A stretch of 64,000 bases of DNA from Anisakis pegreffii (Eukaryota > Nematoda > Chromadorea > Rhabditida > Anisakidae). The translations under genes were made by a program, and so were the position numbers. The notes under the pieces are model-generated. The model saw nothing but the letters and a program-made list of their open reading frames with translations. It did no database searches and was not told the DNA's origin. This document shows positions 60,803 to 64,000 of this stretch, piece by piece. The stretch lies in contig JAPYMA010000218.1 in NCBI GenBank assembly GCA_035041965.1, positions 1-64,000 on the forward strand. Reading direction: 5' to 3'. Positions within the stretch are counted from its first letter, which is position 1. Every line of letters starts with the position of its first letter.

Positions 60803-60838
60803 GCCATTATTCAAACCTTCATTGCTTCAGTTCCAGAA

Positions 60839-62513
60839 ATGATAACATTGGTGCAGTTCGTGAAAATAACTACAATCCTGTGTGCCATGACAACCGTTTT
60901 AAGTTTGTTTGCTGCCGTTAAAACTGCAAACGACATCGGCGCATTGTATTCTAACATCATGGATGAAGTGACAGATTTTAAGGTCGGTCGGATAATAGTT
61001 ATCGAACCTTTCTGTAGCCAACGACAACTAATTCATTGCTGAATAGACTTGCCCCAGCGTGTTATCAAAAATACCTTTTCTTGGATAAAATTTGCTGACG
61101 GAAATCAATTGAACATGCATGAAGAATGCAGCTTGCTGTTTTTGTTGCTCTCACTTAAAGCAATAATTTAGAATTTATCGGGCAAAGCTGGTGGTTCGGT
61201 CTGATCCGAGGAAGACATCGCAATCGCGATCAATGAATGCAGTCGCCGTTCTTTCGAGCTAGAAAATTTTTGAGAGCTCAGACGAATGTCATCGTTCTTG
61301 CAGGCGATATTGAACGAAACTTGGCATGAGGTGATCAGCCTAAGCAATGAGTTGAATTATGAACGAAATCAACCGCAACAAAAGTCGTTTGCTTTCGACT
61401 CGTTTACTCGGCGGAAACGCCGTGAAGCTGTCTGCGACTGTGCAATGCAATCTAACACTTGTCCTCCCGGCCCTCAGGGTCCGCCAGGTGATCCCGGACC
61501 TGATGGATATGACGGTATTCCGGGTATACCAGGAGTTGCGGGGCTGAGCGGAGCGGAGATTTGGTCAATGATAAGTGAGCCTCGAGGCTGCATCAAATGC
61601 GAACCCGGATCACCAGGACCTGAAGGCCTTCCTGGACCGATGGGACCACCGGGTCCACAAGGCCGACTAGGTTATGTTGGAGTGCCGGGTATTCCTGGTC
61701 AGCCTGGACCGGTTGGGCCTACTGGCGATAGAGGACGACAAGGTGAGAAAGATCTGACGCTCTGAATGGGCACACATTAAGGCTCAAAAATATTCCTCCA
61801 TTAGTTCTAAGTAAAAATACAGTTTGAGGGTTGTGTCAAGCTGTAAAAAGTTCACAGTCATCTAATTCCTGATTCAATTCATGACTACAGAAAAAGGCAT
61901 AGAGAAGGTGCAAATGCATAGGTGTGCTAAACTGCGAATGTTCCAAAAAACGAAATGATTCACTGGCGCAAGCAAAAAACTTTGAAGAAGCCTATGTTAT
62001 TCCACTATTGCACCAGAAATATGATATGGATGTTTAAAATTGCTGAATATTTTCATCAGCTGTGTAAAGAATTGTCTGATCTGAAAACATTTAAATTCAA
62101 CATCTCAAATTTCATTTTCAGGTTCATATGGACGACCGGGCGTACCAGGTCGGCCTGGCATGGATAGTCTGCGTATTATTCGTCCTAAAGGGCCGAAAGG
62201 TATTCAAGGACCCCCTGGGTTTACTGGGCAACCTGGCAAAACTGGAATCCCTGGTATACCAGGACCAATGGGACCACCGGGAGTTGCTGGACGTGCCGGA
62301 AGTCCGGGTCTCCCAGGTAAACCTGGCTTACAAGGACCACCAGGCATTGAGGGCATGCCAGGCCTTGATGCCACCTACTGTGCGTGCCCGCTGCGAACAC
62401 CAGCATATGTTGGCCTATATATTCCTGAACAATTTCAAACTGAAGTACCTCCATCGGATGTGTTTGAAGAAGAGAACCGTAAAAAAATGAAAGCTGCGGC
62501 TAAAACCTTGTGA
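60839..62513 (+). CDS. Cuticle collagen 4, with charged C-terminal tail
   Basis: Exons 60839-60982, 61304-61742 and 62122-62513 give 324 residues. The anchor ([20 protein letters not shown]) leads to MDEVTDFK, then [17 protein letters not shown] after intron 1. RRKRR is the cleavage site. [20 protein letters not shown] opens the first Gly-X-Y block, RGCIKCEPG divides the blocks, and [12 protein letters not shown] closes the second. About 50 residues then follow, rich in charged residues ([19 protein letters not shown] at the end), more than the few usual in this family. A short non-Gly stretch ([10 protein letters not shown]) interrupts the second block. Acceptor TTCCAG lies two bases before the ATG. 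Confidence 0.94.
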
Positions 62514-63632
62514 CTATTCTTTATTTTTTTAATTACTGTGAATAACAGATGTGAATTTTATCGAACATTCCTTATTATAATACAGCATTCCAAATTGTAA
62601 CCGAACATATCAAGAAAATTAGATTCTTTGAAAAGTTGCATTCATGATCAGATGGAGTAGTACGGAACAAATGCGAAAAAATACAAGCGATATATTTAAA
62701 TTGGAGACAGATTATTTACACGTTCAGATAAGCTATGAAACGTTGAGAATTTTGGAACGAATACGACGATGAAATTAAAAATCACAAATGCTTATTTATG
62801 ATTGATAAATTCAGTGATAAGAAACCACAAAAAGTTTTTATTATGACATAGTGAGATGAGCTGTGGAAAATAAGTTAATACAATGTAAAAAAATGGCATT
62901 CTATATGAACATAAGCTCCGATAATATGTCGGTATGCGTAGTACCATTGTCATACAATAATGGTAATCAATACAATGATGTAAAATTATCTCAACCTGTA
63001 ACTGTTCATAGAAACGAAGTATTTTTCACAGCGTACAAGACAAGCAACGACATGATCATGAAAGCACAAAGCCGGAGCACTTCTACAGGAATCATCGTAA
63101 GGTTTGTTCATAAATTTTATGAACACTGAAAGGGTCAGAAAGGAACAAAACCGTGAGATTCAAGCGAAATCAAGAAATAATTCCATTCAGAGAATTCAGC
63201 ACATAATGCTGGTTATGAAGAACAATAATGGGTGAACATAATAAATTTTCAAATTCTGTGGTGGTTCGAGTAATTTTGAGACACCAGCTCTGGACTGAAT
63301 ACGTTGCCAACACCTATAGGTGAATTCATGCTTTATCGGTTTAATTACAACAGCCAAAATAAATTAGGCAATCACAGGTATAAACAAATTGAAACAGAAA
63401 AGAACAAAACTGAAGAGAATGCCGTAAATTTATAGGCCAGAAGAGAAGTGGACGTTCCGAATTATCACAGGAAGTTCAGCAATTGGACACACTCATGGTA
63501 AAGTTGAAAGTTGAGAAGTTGAAAAGGAGTGGTAATATTAGAAGATACAATAAATCTTTATACGGAGGCATTGAGAAAACGCAAATGTGATTTCATCACT
63601 TTTTAATTTTCATCACTTTAAAATTTCATCAC
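62514..63632. other. 3' flank of collagen 4 and intergenic
   Basis: A frame at 62893-63129 (+) starts MAFYMNISSDNMSVCVVPLS and could splice at ATC|GTAAGG (63098). It might be a small exon, but no partner or family is seen. Confidence 0.3.
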
Positions 63633-64000
63633 TCAAAATCGACCACCAAATTTATTTGTTGTTGTCGTGCGTGTTATGATCGTATCGTCCTCATCTGAAT
63701 CCTCATCGCTCGAATCTGGATCATCGGTTCTCAACGGTTTGAAACCCTAAAAATTCCATTTGTAACAACATCACTACCTTACAGTAAAGATGGAACTGAC
63801 TCATAACGAGGATGGATAGCACTGAGTTGTGCAAGTCCAAAATTTTGGAACGGACAATAAGATATGGAAAACAGCGCAGAGGATTGACCATCAAGAAAAC
63901 GAGTGACCTCTGGCTGAATTGAAGCTGCTATTTACATTCGGACAGGTATCATCCAAAATGTCAGAAACTAACCGCACGATCCAAAATTGAAGTTCGCTTT
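63633..64000 (-). CDS. 3' end of an unidentified gene, partial
   Basis: Three exons on minus: 64000-63973 (cut by the window edge), 63927-63797 and 63746-63633; the phases fit (1, then 0). The first visible residues are KANFNFGSC. The middle exon reads SISYCPFQNFGLAQLSAIHP and has the look of a folded, conserved domain. The last exon is acidic (DDPDSSDEDSDEDD) and ends with a Thr-rich stretch and NKFGGRF. The donor of the middle exon (GTTCCA) is weak. I do not recognise the protein. The acidic tail resembles a casein-kinase-2 substrate region, by inference only. It faces collagen 4 tail to tail. Confidence 0.7.

Noticed and set aside
1..64000. CRISPR arrays, bacterial operons or integrated viral genes
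   Set aside because: None seen; all recognised genes are spliced nuclear animal genes.

Overview
This window is nuclear DNA of a nematode, most likely a parasitic chromadorean; the clade inside that group cannot be fixed from the sequence. The evidence is four cuticle-collagen genes, a cuticlin (ZP-domain) gene, introns ending in TTTCAG, and several genes whose ATG lies 0-30 bases after a free 3' splice site, as expected where a spliced leader is added in trans. The DNA is AT-rich, genes are split into many short exons, and much of the window is non-coding.

Layout. 0.2-2.2 kb: a four-exon gene for a lysine/serine-rich protein of unknown function (+). 2.8 kb: tRNA-Arg(TCT) (-). 3.5 kb: a short 41-bp tandem repeat built of telomere-like GCCTAA words. 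5.2-7.6 kb: a satellite-like array with a 404-bp period and an inverted copy beside it. 8.1-11.1 kb: an HMG20 homologue (+, nine exons). 12.2-13.8 kb: the ESCRT-III subunit CHMP1 (-, five exons). 14.6-18.1 kb: a class I histone deacetylase of HDAC1 type (+, 13 exons). 20.3-21.4 kb: Mago nashi (+, three exons, one GC-AG intron). 23.9-27.1 kb: a transmembrane cuticlin (-, eight exons). 28.0-28.8 kb: coding-like exons of an unidentified gene (-). 28.8-36.7 kb: a large non-coding stretch with small repeats. 36.7-38.5 kb: a bHLH transcription factor nearest to HAND/Twist (-, five exons). 40.9-47.2 kb: two copies of a hAT-like non-autonomous transposon on either side of the first collagen. 43.4-62.5 kb: four cuticle collagens, all on +. 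63.6-64.0 kb: the 3' end of an unidentified gene (-) that runs off the window.

How the genes relate. HMG20, CHMP1, HDAC1 and Mago are unrelated housekeeping or chromatin/RNA genes that sit close together. HMG20 and HDAC1 both belong, in animals, to the CoREST/LSD1-type repressor setting, but their proximity here may be chance. The second half is a cuticle neighbourhood: a ZP-domain cuticlin and four collagens, each collagen with an N-terminal membrane anchor, a basic subtilisin-like cleavage site, Gly-X-Y blocks and a C-terminal Asp-Ala-x-Tyr-Cys-x-Cys-Pro motif. Exons were assembled by eye from splice signals, reading phase and family similarity; no search or transcript data were available.
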